Shown: positions 41,739 to 51,600, counted from the first letter of the stretch. The stretch: 53,270 bases of DNA from an uncultured Oscillospiraceae bacterium (GCA_934661735.1 CAKUJN010000002.1:1-53270); one strand, 5' to 3'. Translations and numbers: made by a program. Notes: generated by a model not told the origin, from the sequence alone.

Positions 41739-42816
41739 GGCGCGCGGCGCGGACTGTGAGATTGTCGACAGCCTGCTGTTCATCTCCAGACGCGCCTCCG
41801 AGTTTATTTCCTCATGGCACACGCGGATCTACTGCAAGCTGCCGAAGCTGTTCCGTATCGGCTACGCGGGCGCGGAGAAGCGCACGTCGCTGTTTGAGCG
41901 CAACACGCCGGTCTACCGCTATCTGACCTCCGGCTCGCACCGGCTGTATGAATTTATTGAAAATGGTCGCTATGACGCGGTTGTCTGCACACATGTGTTC
42001 GCGGCGGTTGCGCTGACCGATGCGGTCGGGCAGTATGGCCTGTCCGTCCCGACGGCGTTTGTCGCGACGGATTACACATGCAGTCCCGGCGTGGGCGACA
42101 CAGGGCTGGACTGGTACTTTATCCCTGACGCGTCGCTGGCCGAGGAATTCGCCGCCTGCGGCGTTCCGGAGGAAAAGCTGATTGCAAGCGGCATGCCGGT
42201 CCGCGCATCGTTTTATCAGTCCGAGCTGACGCGCGCGGAGGCAAAGCGCCGGTGCGGCGTCCGCGAGGACGGGCGTCATCTGCTGATGATGTGCGGCAGC
42301 ATCGGCTGCGGCCCGCTGTGCGAGCTGGCGCGGCTGCTTGCCGTGCGGATGGCAGCGGACGAGGAGGTAACCATCGTCTGCGGGCATAACGAAAAGCTGC
42401 TGGAAAAGCTGCGTCAGATGGAGCTTCCGCCCGAGCGCGTGCATGTGCTGGGCTTTGTGGCCGACATGCAGCTTCTGATGCGCTCGGCCGATCTGTTTCT
42501 GACGAAGCCAGGCGGTCTGAGCACCAGCGAGGCGGCGGCGCTGGAGCTGCCGATGGTGCTGATCGACGCGGTGGCCGGATGCGAGGAGCACAATCTGGAT
42601 TATTTTCTTTCGTGCGGCGCGGCTGTGACAGCTGACGGCGCGGAAGCGCTTTGTTCGGCAGCGCTTTCCATACTGGACGACGGCGCAAGGCTGGAGACCA
42701 TGCGCGCGGCGCTCAGAAAAGAGCGTCCGGCGCTTCCGGCGCAGATCATCTATATGCAGCTGTGCGCGGCGGCGCAGCGCCGTCCGCAGGCGCGCAGAGA
42801 GGACGCGTATGCCTGA
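41662..42816 (+). CDS. Diacylglycerol glucosyltransferase / MGDG-synthase-like glycosyltransferase
   Basis: 384 aa of the GT28 type. The N-terminal MGDG_synth domain has LILSCNTGEGHNSCARAIQEAFEARG, and VVCTHVFAAVAL...PTAFVATDYTCSPG is the UgtP-like acceptor region. The C-terminal nucleotide-sugar part has MMCGSIGCGPLC, VHVLGFVADMQLLMRSADLFLTKPGGLSTSEAAALELPMVLIDAVAGCEEHN. It transfers glucose or galactose from a UDP-sugar to diacylglycerol at the inner membrane face. SD AAAGGAG; the start is inside the CrtO-like gene. Confidence 0.88.
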   Translation: MKTLILSCNTGEGHNSCARAIQEAFEARGADCEIVDSLLFISRRASEFISSWHTRIYCKLPKLFRIGYAGAEKRTSLFERNTPVYRYLTSGSHRLYEFIENGRYDAVVCTHVFAAVALTDAVGQYGLSVPTAFVATDYTCSPGVGDTGLDWYFIPDASLAEEFAACGVPEEKLIASGMPVRASFYQSELTRAEAKRRCGVREDGRHLLMMCGSIGCGPLCELARLLAVRMAADEEVTIVCGHNEKLLEKLRQMELPPERVHVLGFVADMQLLMRSADLFLTKPGGLSTSEAAALELPMVLIDAVAGCEEHNLDYFLSCGAAVTADGAEALCSAALSILDDGARLETMRAALRKERPALPAQIIYMQLCAAAQRRPQARREDAYA

Positions 42817-42864
42817 CAGGACGGCGCTTTTGAAACGAACAATCCGATTTGGAGAGACAGATAT

Positions 42865-43746
42865 ATGAAAACATATCAGGTACTGTACAATCCCCTCGCG
42901 GGCGGCGGCACGGGTGAGCAGAGCGCAAAGCGGCTGTGCGGACGGATGGATGGCTGCACGCTCTGCTTCCACGATATGACAAAGCTGGAAAGCTACGTCG
43001 ATTTCTTCTCCCGTCTCGGGCCGGAGGACTGCGTGATTCTGGCCGGCGGAGATGGGACGCTCAACCGCTTTATCAACGACACCGCCGGTATTCCGATTAC
43101 AAATGAAATCTATTATTTTGCCGCCGGAAGCGGGAACGATTTTCTGCGCGACATCGAGGGCGATGCGGGCGGCGCGCACAGCATCAACCGCTATCTGCGC
43201 GACCTGCCGGTTGTGGAGGTGGACGGGCGGAGCTACCGCTTCCTCAACGGCGTGGGATACGGCATCGACGGCTACTGCTGCGCGGAGGGCGACGAGCTGC
43301 GTCGCCGCGCGCCAGGGAAAAAGGTCAACTATACGCGCATTGCCATCCGCGGGCTGCTCCGCGACTATCAACCTACCGGCGCAGCCGTCACGGTGGACGG
43401 GACGACCTATCGCTTCAGCCGCGTCTGGCTTGCGCCGACGATGAACGGCCGCTACTACGGCGGCGGCATGATCCCCACGCCCGACCAGAACCGTCTGGAC
43501 AGCGCGCATACGGTGTCCGTCATGGTGTTCTACGGCTCGGGCAAGCTCAAGACGCTTTCGGTGTTTCCGTCCATTTTTTCCGGCTGGCATGTGCGCCACA
43601 CCGAGATGGTGCGCATACTGACCGGACATGAGATCACCGTGGCCTTTGACCGGCCCGCGCCGCTTCAGATTGACGGCGAGACCATTGAAAACGTCACAAA
43701 ATACACCGTACATACCGCCGCGCAGACCCGCGCGGCCAGCGCATAA
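42865..43746 (+). CDS. Diacylglycerol/lipid kinase family protein (DagK/YegS type)
   Basis: 293 aa. YNPLAGGGTGE and ILAGGDGTLNRFINDTAG (GGDGT nucleotide motif), FAAGSGNDFLRDI, FLNGVGYGIDGYC and the C-terminal PLQIDGE are family hallmarks. It phosphorylates diacylglycerol or a related lipid. It lies 48 bp after the glycosyltransferase, in the same direction, before a 17-bp stem-loop. With its neighbours it probably balances glycolipid and phospholipid synthesis. Confidence 0.9.
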   Translation: MKTYQVLYNPLAGGGTGEQSAKRLCGRMDGCTLCFHDMTKLESYVDFFSRLGPEDCVILAGGDGTLNRFINDTAGIPITNEIYYFAAGSGNDFLRDIEGDAGGAHSINRYLRDLPVVEVDGRSYRFLNGVGYGIDGYCCAEGDELRRRAPGKKVNYTRIAIRGLLRDYQPTGAAVTVDGTTYRFSRVWLAPTMNGRYYGGGMIPTPDQNRLDSAHTVSVMVFYGSGKLKTLSVFPSIFSGWHVRHTEMVRILTGHEITVAFDRPAPLQIDGETIENVTKYTVHTAAQTRAASA

Positions 43747-43757
43747 CCGAAAATGTC

Positions 43758-43794
43758 AGGCTCCTCGGCGCCGGAATCCGGCGCCGAGGAGCCT
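43758..43794 (+). terminator. 17-bp stem-loop after the lipid kinase gene
   Basis: A perfect stem (43758-43774 with 43778-43794) with a 3-nt loop; no T-run follows. It likely ends or stabilises the glycolipid operon mRNA. Confidence 0.65.
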
Positions 43795-43798
43795 ATGC

Positions 43799-43827
43799 TT
43801 GCAATTATGCACAACGTGTGTTATTCT
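43799..43827 (+). promoter_or_regulatory. Promoter for the GNAT gene
   Basis: TTGCAA (43799-43804), a 17-bp spacer and TATTCT (43822-43827), 30 bp before the ATG. Confidence 0.6.
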
Positions 43828-43856
43828 TAGAAAAAATATGCGGGAGGCTTTGAAAC

Positions 43857-44402
43857 ATGATCTATCAGGGAAAGAATATCACACTGAAAAACGCTACAGC
43901 CGCGCTTCTGCGCGCACCGTCGCCGGACGACGCGGCAGGCGTGCTGCAATTTCTGCAGAACGCCTGCGGCGAAAGCGACTATCTGGCGCGCTATGCCGAG
44001 GAGCTGCGCTTTACGGTGCAGTCTGAGGCCGCATATCTGAAGGCGACGCTGGACAATCCGGACGGGATGATGATCGTCTGTGAGGTTGGCGGCGAAATTG
44101 CCGGAAACTGTGAGATTATCTTTATGAACACCATGAAAACACGCCACCGCGCGGCGGTCATGATCGGACTTCAGCAGAAATACTGGGGCCTCGGAATCGG
44201 AAGCGCCATGCTCGGCGAGCTGATTGCCGAGGCAAGGCGGCGCGGCACCGAGCAGGTGGAGCTGGAAATGATTGAGGGCAACGAGCGCGCGATGGCCCTG
44301 TACCGCAAGATGGGCTTTTCCGTCATGGCCGAGCATCCGGACGCGTTCATTCTGAAGGATGGAAGCCACCGCAGCGCAATCTTTATGCGTCTGGTTCTGT
44401 AG
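43857..44402 (+). CDS. GNAT-family N-acetyltransferase
   Basis: 181 aa. LRAPSPDDAAGVLQFLQ at the N-terminus; motif A around GLQQKYWGLGIGSAMLGELIAEARRRG (the acetyl-CoA Q/R-x-x-G-x-G/A loop reads KYWGLGIG); NERAMALYRKMGF is motif B. The substrate is unknown; the layout resembles RimI/SpeG-like or antibiotic-type acetyltransferases. It has its own promoter. Its last 20 bases overlap the end of the convergent RACE-like gene. Confidence 0.88.
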   Translation: MIYQGKNITLKNATAALLRAPSPDDAAGVLQFLQNACGESDYLARYAEELRFTVQSEAAYLKATLDNPDGMMIVCEVGGEIAGNCEIIFMNTMKTRHRAAVMIGLQQKYWGLGIGSAMLGELIAEARRRGTEQVELEMIEGNERAMALYRKMGFSVMAEHPDAFILKDGSHRSAIFMRLVL

Positions 44403-45921
44403 CGCCGCGGCGCGCGGCCAGCTTTGCCGCAACATCCGGATAGCGCGACAGGTCGGTGTGCGGAAGCGCCTGCGCCGCCACCATCAACTGTACAAAATCC
44501 GTCACCTGCGCGAACTGGATGTAGGTCATCTTTTCCAGAATGCCGTCCAGCTCGTCCATCAGCGACCGGTCGAGCAGGAGCATCCGCGCGCCGGCAAGCG
44601 ACGTGTTGCCCGCCGGAATCAGATGCTCGCGCGGCATGTCCGGATACATGCCGATGGTCACGGCGGATTCCGGATCAACATGATTTCCGAACGCGCCCGC
44701 GGCATAGAAATCCGCGACAGCGTCCATGGGAATGCCCGCCTCGCGGAGCATGTACTCCACCATCGTGGCGGCAGCCGACTTTGTGCGGATGAATTCGTCG
44801 ATATCGCTCTGGTAAAAGCGCAGATCGGGCGCGTAGGCATAGGAAAGCTCGCCGGTCTGCGCGTCCGCCGCAATCAGGGGCGAAGTCTCCTGCTGAAGCC
44901 GTCCGCGCAGGTCGATCAGGCCGGAGAGGAACAGCTCGGCAATCAGATCGACGATGCCCGAGCCGCAGATGCCCTTTGGCGCGCCGCCGCCGATAACATG
45001 GCACTGCGCGCGGCCATTTTGAAGCCGGACGTGGTCCACCGCGCCGCACGCGGCGCGCATGCCGGTGCGGACGACGCCGCCCTCCAGCGCGGGACCTGCC
45101 GCGCCCGCGCCGCACAGCAGAAAATCACGGTTTCCGACAACCAGCTCGCCGTTGGTGCCGATGTCGAAGAATACGCAGATCTCCTCGCGGCGGTACAGGC
45201 CGGTCGCGAGCATGCCGCTGATGATATCGCCGCCGATGTAATTGGATTTTCCTGGGACACAGTACACATAGCCGCTGAGCGGCAGGCCGAGCGCGGCGGC
45301 GGGCACAAATTCCGGCCGGTCGGCATGGACGGCATATGGCGCGGAAAAGACGCAGAACGGGTCCATGCCCAGCAGGAAATGTATCATGGTGGTGTTGCCG
45401 GAGACGACCATGCTGATGCAGTCCTCCGGCGCGACGCCGGTCTGCTCGGCAAGCTGCGCCATCAGCTCCAGAAGCGTCTGAATCGTCGCCTTCTGAAGCC
45501 GGCGCAGCGTTTCCGGACTGTCCTTGCATGCAAAAATCCGCGTGAGGATGTCGTCGCCCCACGCGATCTGGCCGTTCGGCGCGGATTCCTCGGCAATGAC
45601 CGCGCCGGAGCCGCAGTCGATCAGCTGCATGACAACGCTGGTGCTGCCTAGATCCACGGCGTAGCCATAGTGCCGCGCCGTGTCGTCGGAGGCGCACAGC
45701 GCGGTAAGCGCCCAGCGCGCGCCGTCCCACGCCAGATGGGCCGTCACGTCCCAGCCGCACTGCGCGCAGAGCGGAAGCGACTGCATCGCGCGCAGCGTCA
45801 GATATGCCGCAAGTCCCTCCGCGGCCAGCGCGTCCAGAATGCGCCGCTGGTCCGAGCGGCTGTCCGCCTCGCTCGGCGCGTCAAGGCGGAGATGAATTTT
45901 CCGGCTGATTCCCTGCTTCAT
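44383..45921 (-). CDS. ASKHA/DUF4445 ATPase related to corrinoid-activating (RACE) proteins, no ferredoxin domain
   Basis: 512 aa from ATG 45921. From about residue 85 it carries YGYAVDLGSTSVVMQLID (ASKHA phosphate-1 loop), NGQIAWGDDILTRI, VVSGNTTMIHFLLGMDP, YIGGDIISGMLATGL, FFDIGTNGELVVGN, CGAGAAGPALEGG and GICGSGIVDLIAELFL, all typical of RACE/RamA-like ATPases that reductively activate corrinoid methyltransferases. The usual N-terminal 2Fe-2S domain is absent; only an 80-residue N-terminus with a lone CAQC is present. No methyltransferase or corrinoid gene lies in the window. The frame opens upstream to 46086 but without an SD. Confidence 0.85.
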   Translation of the reverse strand: MKQGISRKIHLRLDAPSEADSRSDQRRILDALAAEGLAAYLTLRAMQSLPLCAQCGWDVTAHLAWDGARWALTALCASDDTARHYGYAVDLGSTSVVMQLIDCGSGAVIAEESAPNGQIAWGDDILTRIFACKDSPETLRRLQKATIQTLLELMAQLAEQTGVAPEDCISMVVSGNTTMIHFLLGMDPFCVFSAPYAVHADRPEFVPAAALGLPLSGYVYCVPGKSNYIGGDIISGMLATGLYRREEICVFFDIGTNGELVVGNRDFLLCGAGAAGPALEGGVVRTGMRAACGAVDHVRLQNGRAQCHVIGGGAPKGICGSGIVDLIAELFLSGLIDLRGRLQQETSPLIAADAQTGELSYAYAPDLRFYQSDIDEFIRTKSAAATMVEYMLREAGIPMDAVADFYAAGAFGNHVDPESAVTIGMYPDMPREHLIPAGNTSLAGARMLLLDRSLMDELDGILEKMTYIQFAQVTDFVQLMVAAQALPHTDLSRYPDVAAKLAARRGATEPDA

Positions 45922-46011
45922 AGATTGCGATCCTTTCGGCGCGGCGCGGAATGCGGCGCGCGTTTTTGTGCTCCGCCGCCTGTACGCACCAGGCCGGCAG
46001 ACGTTTTTTAT

Positions 46012-46041
46012 TATATAACACCGTTTTCCCACCGGTGTCAA
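46012..46041 (-). promoter_or_regulatory. Promoter of the RACE-like gene
   Basis: On the minus strand TTGACA (46041-46036), an 18-bp spacer and TATATA (46017-46012). The leader is about 85 nt. Confidence 0.65.
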
Positions 46042-46127
46042 GATGGGGCGCGGCGCGGCAGCGCCATCTGTCGGAAGCAGAAACACGGCGCAGGCAGAAA
46101 GTGATAATCGTCAGGGCGGAATGATAA

Positions 46128-46157
46128 TTGACTTTCCGGAAGCGGGCGGCCTAAGAT
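46128..46157 (+). promoter_or_regulatory. Promoter of the Zn-dehydrogenase operon
   Basis: TTGACT (46128-46133), an 18-bp spacer and TAAGAT (46152-46157). The leader carries an 11-bp GC stem (46181-46191 with 46206-46216) 26 bp before the ATG. Confidence 0.55.
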
Positions 46158-46242
46158 GGATACGGAGGGCAGGTTCTCCTGCGCGGGGCGCAGGACCGTT
46201 TTCCGGCGCCCCGCGCGTAAGTTCTGGAAAGGATATGAGGAA

Positions 46243-47265
46243 ATGAAAGCAAACTATTTTCTGGGCAATCAGACCTTTGAGGTTCGCGAGACCGAAATTC
46301 CGCGCATCGGTCCGACCGACGTGCTTGTCCGCGTTGCGGCATGCGGTGTCTGCGGTACAGACGTTCATATTTATCACGGCAGCAAGGGCTCGGCGGAGGT
46401 AACGCCGCCTGTCGTTCTGGGCCATGAATTCTCCGGCGTGATCGTCGAAACCGGCGCAGCGGTAACTGCTCTGCACACAGGCGATCATGTGACGGTCGAC
46501 CCCAACATCTATTGCGGCGCGTGTCCCGCATGCCGCAGCGGGAAAAAGCAGCTCTGTGAGCACCTGTACGCCATCGGCGTGAACCGCGACGGCGGCTTTG
46601 CCGAATACTGCGCTGTTCCACAGGCGCAATGCTTCCTGCTTCCGCCGGCGCTTCCGCTGGAATACGGCGCGATGACCGAGCCGCTGGCCTGCTGTCTGCA
46701 TGGAATCGACCGCGCCCATATCCGCGGCGGAGATACGGTGTGCGTGATCGGCGGCGGCGCAATCGGGCTTCTGATGGTACAGCTGGCAAAACACCGCGGC
46801 GCGTCCCGCGTCGTACTCAGCGAGCCGGTCGAAGCGCGCCGTCAGGTCGGCCGGCAGCTGGGCGCGGATTTTACGGTCGATCCGCTGGCACAGCCGCTGC
46901 CGGAGGCATTAAGAGAATGCCTTGGAGAAGCGGGCGCGGATGTAATCATCGAGTGCGTCGGAAATCTTGCCGCAGTCGAGCAGGCGTTTTCCGCCGCCAA
47001 GCGCGGCACGACGCTGCTGTTCTTCAGCGTGCCGCGGCCGGAGGCATTCTATTCGCTTCATATGATGGATATCTACCAGAAGGAGCTGACCATTCTCGGT
47101 TCGTTTATCAATCCGGATACGCATGCGCGCGCTGCGGCGCTGATTGCGGGCGGCGCAATTGAGATCGGCCCGATTCTGACGCACCGCTATCCGCTGGAGC
47201 AGCTGGAGGACGCCATCCATATGCAGATGAGCAACGAGTCGTTGAAGGTTCTGGTCAAACCGTAA
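46243..47265 (+). CDS. Zinc-dependent medium-chain alcohol/polyol dehydrogenase
   Basis: 340 aa. The catalytic zinc site is CGVCGTDVHIYHG (Cys, His region) and GHEFSG; the structural zinc loop is CGACPACRSGKKQLC; the NAD(P) motif is CVIGGGAIGLLMVQLAKHRGA. The overall form resembles sorbitol, threonine or L-idonate dehydrogenases acting on polyols or amino alcohols. The substrate is unknown. It is first of two genes, 18 bp before the phosphodiesterase gene. Confidence 0.9.
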   Translation: MKANYFLGNQTFEVRETEIPRIGPTDVLVRVAACGVCGTDVHIYHGSKGSAEVTPPVVLGHEFSGVIVETGAAVTALHTGDHVTVDPNIYCGACPACRSGKKQLCEHLYAIGVNRDGGFAEYCAVPQAQCFLLPPALPLEYGAMTEPLACCLHGIDRAHIRGGDTVCVIGGGAIGLLMVQLAKHRGASRVVLSEPVEARRQVGRQLGADFTVDPLAQPLPEALRECLGEAGADVIIECVGNLAAVEQAFSAAKRGTTLLFFSVPRPEAFYSLHMMDIYQKELTILGSFINPDTHARAAALIAGGAIEIGPILTHRYPLEQLEDAIHMQMSNESLKVLVKP

Positions 47266-47283
47266 GGCAAAAAGGAGAATATT

Positions 47284-48582
47284 ATGAGCGACAGACATGT
47301 TGTTGTGATTTCTGTGGACGCCATGGTCTATGAGGATCTGGAGCTTTTATCCAGGCTGTACAGTCTGGCGCCGCTCTGGCCGCAGACTGCACGCGTGAAC
47401 CACGTCCGCTCGGTCTACCCGACAATCACCTATCCATGCCACGCGACAATGATGACGGGCGTTTATCCCGACCGGCATGGCGTCGTCAACAACGAGCTTC
47501 CCGTGATGTGTACGGAAAGCTGCGCATGGCAGCATATGCGTGAAAGCGTAAAGGTCCCCACCATCTTCGACGCTGCGAAGCGCCATGGTCTGACGACAGC
47601 GGCCGTATACTGGCCGGTCACGGGCAGAGATTCCAGCATTGACTATCTGATCGACGAGTACTGGCCGCAAAACGGCGAAAGCACCGAGCAGGCTTTCCGT
47701 GACGCCGGAAGCAGCGAGGAGGTTATGGAAAAAATTATCCGTCCGAATCTCAAGCTTCTGGAAAACCGGCATCGTCAGCACCCATGGGCAGATGCGTTTG
47801 TTATGCGCTGTGCCGCGGATATTCTGCGCGAATTCCGGCCGAATCTGCTGATGGTGCATCCGGCAAATGTCGACGCCGCACGGCACCAGTCCGGCCTGTT
47901 CAGTACGCTGGTCGACAGTGCGCTGTATGACACCAATCTCTGGCTCAGCGAGCTGTTCAAGGCAGCACAGGACGCCGGAATCTATGAGCAGACGGACTTT
48001 TTCCTGGTCAGCGACCACGGGCAGCTGGAAATCCAGCGGAGCGTCGCGCTCAATGCCCTGCTGGCGGAGCACGGCCTTCTGGAGGTGACGCCGGACGGGC
48101 AGATTGCCGACTGGACCGCGTTTACCAAATCCGGCGCGCTGTCTGCGCTGGTTTATCTGAAAAATCCGCAGGATACGGACGCGCGCCGTCGGACGCAGGC
48201 GGTTTTGGATGCGCTGTGGCAGAGCGGTCTTTGCGGAATCGGAGAGGTTCTGACGCAGGAGCAGGCACGGGCGCGATATCACCTTGGCGGCGACTTTGCC
48301 TTTGTCGTTGAGACCGATGGCTGGACAACGTTTTCCAACAGCTGGACCAGGCCGGTTGTACGGCCGCTGGATAATCACGACTATCGTTTCGGGCGCGCAA
48401 CGCACGGCCATCAGCCGCAGAAGGGGCCGCAGCCAACGCTCGTCGCCTTTGGCCCGCATATCCGCGCAGGCGCCGTGATGGACAACGCGGAGCTGGTCGA
48501 TGAGGCGCCGACCTTTGCGCACGCGCTTGGCTTTGCGCTGGAGGGCACGGACGGACACTGCCTGAATGAACTGTTCCGCTGA
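47284..48582 (+). CDS. Type I phosphodiesterase / nucleotide pyrophosphatase family (alkaline-phosphatase fold)
   Basis: 432 aa, with no signal peptide, so probably cytoplasmic. Metal and catalytic positions are Asp12 (ISVDAM), Thr49 in YPTITYPCHATMMTGVYPDRHGVVNN, the HPANVDAARHQ segment (Asp, His), FFLVSDHGQ (Asp-His) and ATHGHQP (His). The family hydrolyses phosphodiesters, pyrophosphates or phosphonates with two zinc ions. SD AAGGAG. It is in an operon with a polyol-type dehydrogenase, so a phosphorylated polyol or phosphodiester substrate is conceivable (inference). Confidence 0.88.
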   Translation: MSDRHVVVISVDAMVYEDLELLSRLYSLAPLWPQTARVNHVRSVYPTITYPCHATMMTGVYPDRHGVVNNELPVMCTESCAWQHMRESVKVPTIFDAAKRHGLTTAAVYWPVTGRDSSIDYLIDEYWPQNGESTEQAFRDAGSSEEVMEKIIRPNLKLLENRHRQHPWADAFVMRCAADILREFRPNLLMVHPANVDAARHQSGLFSTLVDSALYDTNLWLSELFKAAQDAGIYEQTDFFLVSDHGQLEIQRSVALNALLAEHGLLEVTPDGQIADWTAFTKSGALSALVYLKNPQDTDARRRTQAVLDALWQSGLCGIGEVLTQEQARARYHLGGDFAFVVETDGWTTFSNSWTRPVVRPLDNHDYRFGRATHGHQPQKGPQPTLVAFGPHIRAGAVMDNAELVDEAPTFAHALGFALEGTDGHCLNELFR

Positions 48583-48609
48583 GCAACGCAAAAGCACCGG
48601 AGCATGAAA

Positions 48610-48647
48610 AACTCCGCTTTTCGACAAAGCTGTCGAAAAGCGGAGTT
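48610..48647. terminator. Bidirectional terminator between the phosphodiesterase and SLH genes
   Basis: A perfect 17-bp stem (48610-48626 with 48631-48647) with a 4-nt loop, followed by CATTTTGTCTT on plus and TTTTCATG on minus. It serves both convergent genes. Confidence 0.88.
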
Positions 48648-48662
48648 CATTTTGTCTTGCCC

Positions 48663-51600
48663 TTACTTGATGCCGGTCAGGAATCGCTGCATCATGCAGG
48701 CGGCCTGCGCGCGGCTTGTGAGGCCCTGCGGGGCGAGCGTGCGCGCGCTCACGCCGCTTATGATGCCGCTGCCGCACGCCCACCGGATGGCGGGAACGGC
48801 ATAGGCGCTGATGCTGGGCGCGTCATCAAAGCCGAGGATATCCGTATCCCCGCCCGCGCTCACATCCATGCCCTTATACTGCGCGTAGCGGTACAGGATT
48901 GCCGCGAACTGCTCGCGGGTGATGGTGTCGTTCGGGCCGAAGGCCGTGTCACTGTAGCCCGTCACAACGCCGCTGCTCACCGCCCACCGGACAGCCTCGG
49001 TGAACCATTCTCCGGCGGGAACGTCCTTAAACTGCATCGCGTAATTCACTGCGGGTCTGCCCTCCTGACGCCACAGGATGGTGACGACCTGCGCACGGGT
49101 CACGCTGCCATCCGGCAGGAAGCTCGCAGCGGAAACGCCTGCCATCAGGCCGCTTTCCAGGCAGAAATGCACGCCGTCATGATACCATGCCGTGTTCACT
49201 GCGTCGGTATACGGCTCGATGGGACAGGTACTATCCTTGCGGCAGGTGCGGTAGCCGTCCTTTTCCGTCTTATCCGGAGCGGACGGCGCAGTGAGTCTGG
49301 CTACGGTGCGGGTCTGCATCTGCTCACAGCCTGGATTCTGACAATAGCGCGTCTCTATGCCCTCGGACGTCATCGTCGCAGGCTTGGTGAGCATGTAGCG
49401 TCCCCATTTGTGGGCCGTTTCCGCGGCCTTTATCGTCGCATTGCAGACGGGACAGACGACCGGCGTCAGGCAGTCGCCGTCATCCGCCGCGTCGGAGTGC
49501 AGGCACGCATAGCCGCACTCGGAGCAGACGCCGTCCGCCCACGCATGGCTTTCATTCTCAACGGACACCGCGCCGCAGCAGGTCCACTTCTGTTCATGGT
49601 TTGTCTCGGTCTGCGTCGACCAGACCTTTTCGCCGGTGTGGTTGGCATCGTCTACGGTGCCGTAGGCTGTTTCACAGGCTGCGCATACGGCCTTTTCCGT
49701 GCACGTCGCCGTGCCGCCGGTGTGTTCGGCATAGCCGCCTTTTTCGTTGCAGCCGTTCAGACACTCGTGCCAATGGTGGGTTTCGTCAGACGTCCAATTT
49801 TCTGCCCAGCGGTGGCCGGTCGCGCCGATACCTTCCGTTTTCGTCGCCTTGCACACGTTGCAGGTGAAGGTTTTGACGCCTTCATCCGTGCAGCTGGCGG
49901 GTGTAGTTATCTCGCCCTCGTTCCAAGTGTGTTCGGCAGAATCGGCCGTTTCGTCACAGCGGGAGCACTTTTTCCAGTGGTTGTCGGAATCGCTCTGCCA
50001 TGCGCCGGTAAAGTCATGGCCGAGTTTATCCTTCGTTTTCACGCCGGTCTTTGTCTGCTCAACAAACGCAGCGTTTGTGAAGGTCGCCGTGTAGTCGGAC
50101 AGCTCGTCGGCGGTACAGGACTGGTTCTGCGTCACGGTCACGTCCGCCTGAACAATTTCGCTTTCGACATGGCTGCCGTCGCGGGTGCACACCCGCCTTG
50201 CGGTGCAGCTTGTCCCGTCCCACGTGTAGTCGGGAGCGCCGAAGCTGTGGTTATCGGCATCTACTGCGCCGTAGGCCGTGCCGCAGGTTTCGCAGCCCGC
50301 CGATGCGGTGCACGTCGCCGTGCCGCCGGTGTGTTCGTCGTAGCTGCCTTTTTCGTTGCAGCCGTTCAGACACTCGTGCCAATGATGGGTTTCGTCAGAC
50401 GTCCAGCCGGTCGACCAGCTGTGCGTGTGAGGAGGGGTGTAGTGCACTGACTGGCTCACCAGCGTGGTCTTGTTCTCCCATGTGACCTTGCAAATGTAGC
50501 TGCCGGCTTCCAATTTGCCGGTGTCGAGGCTGGCCGCTGTCTGGCCGTCCAACGCATCGCCCGGCACATCCGCCGTCACGGTGGCGGCGAACATCATATA
50601 CCTTCCTGAACTGCTGTCCTGAAGCACGTTGATCGTCAGCGTATAAATGCCGTCTGCCGGAGCAGTGAGGGTATATATTTGCCGTCCGGTCTCAACTCCC
50701 TCAACGGTTTGCGTACGGTCGGAAAGGGCAACGCTCAAGATGGTGATGTAATCCCTAGAAAAATCCAGCGTCAGCACGTCGTCCTTTTGCATCGCGAGCG
50801 TAAAACCCGTCACCGTGCTGCCGCTGACAGATGCCATCCACTGGTCCGAGCCGGAGAAGTAACGTGTATCTCCGTTGTTCGTAGTCATGTCGTCCGTTAC
50901 CGGTACAGCGCCCCTCGTCACGCTGTACCACTGGTAAGTGGGGCTGCCGTTCGCCGTGACGGCGCAGCTATTCTCCGCCGTGGGCTGTTCCGTGATGGCA
51001 CAGGCGGTGAGGTAAAGCGCGCCATCCCTGCTTTCAAGAAAATATCCCTCTTGCGCGGAGACAAAGTATTGCGCCTTGCCGTCCAGCGATTTGCCCGTTT
51101 CCGGTGTGGCGATTATGACACTGTCCGCTTCTCCGGCAGACTTTTCAACGGAAATCTTCGTTTCGCCTGCGAGAACGAAATCGTCCTTTACAGTAAACGT
51201 CACATCACTGGGGAGATCAATTCCCGCATAGTCCGCGCCCCCAGTAATTTGCACGCTGCCTGACAGGGTCAGCTCGTTGCCGGAGCAGAGATCAACAGCA
51301 TACCAGCCGCCCCTGACCGTCCCGCCGGCAATCTGCATTCTGACATTCCTGTTATTCATCAAATCGAACGCGTTTCCCGTTTCGCAGAGAATGCTCCCGC
51401 CGTAGATGTTGATCCTGTAAAAGCCTGAACCGATATTTGCGTAGTTGGCAAAGACGGCGCTGGATCTCAAGTCATTTAAACTATTGTGCACCTCGCCGCC
51501 GTACATGTTGAATTTTGCGGCGACCGCTTCGTTGTTGCGCTCGTTATTATACAGATCAATCGTCCGACCACTGCTACTGCTGCTGATCGTGCCGCCGTAC

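Noticed and set aside
41812..43713. 633-codon minus-strand frame opposite the glycosyltransferase and lipid kinase
   Set aside because: It spans two clear plus-strand genes and has no motif or SD.
48657..50450. 597-codon plus-strand frame opposite the large SLH gene
   Set aside because: Antisense shadow. The minus frame has signal peptide, repeats and SLH domains.
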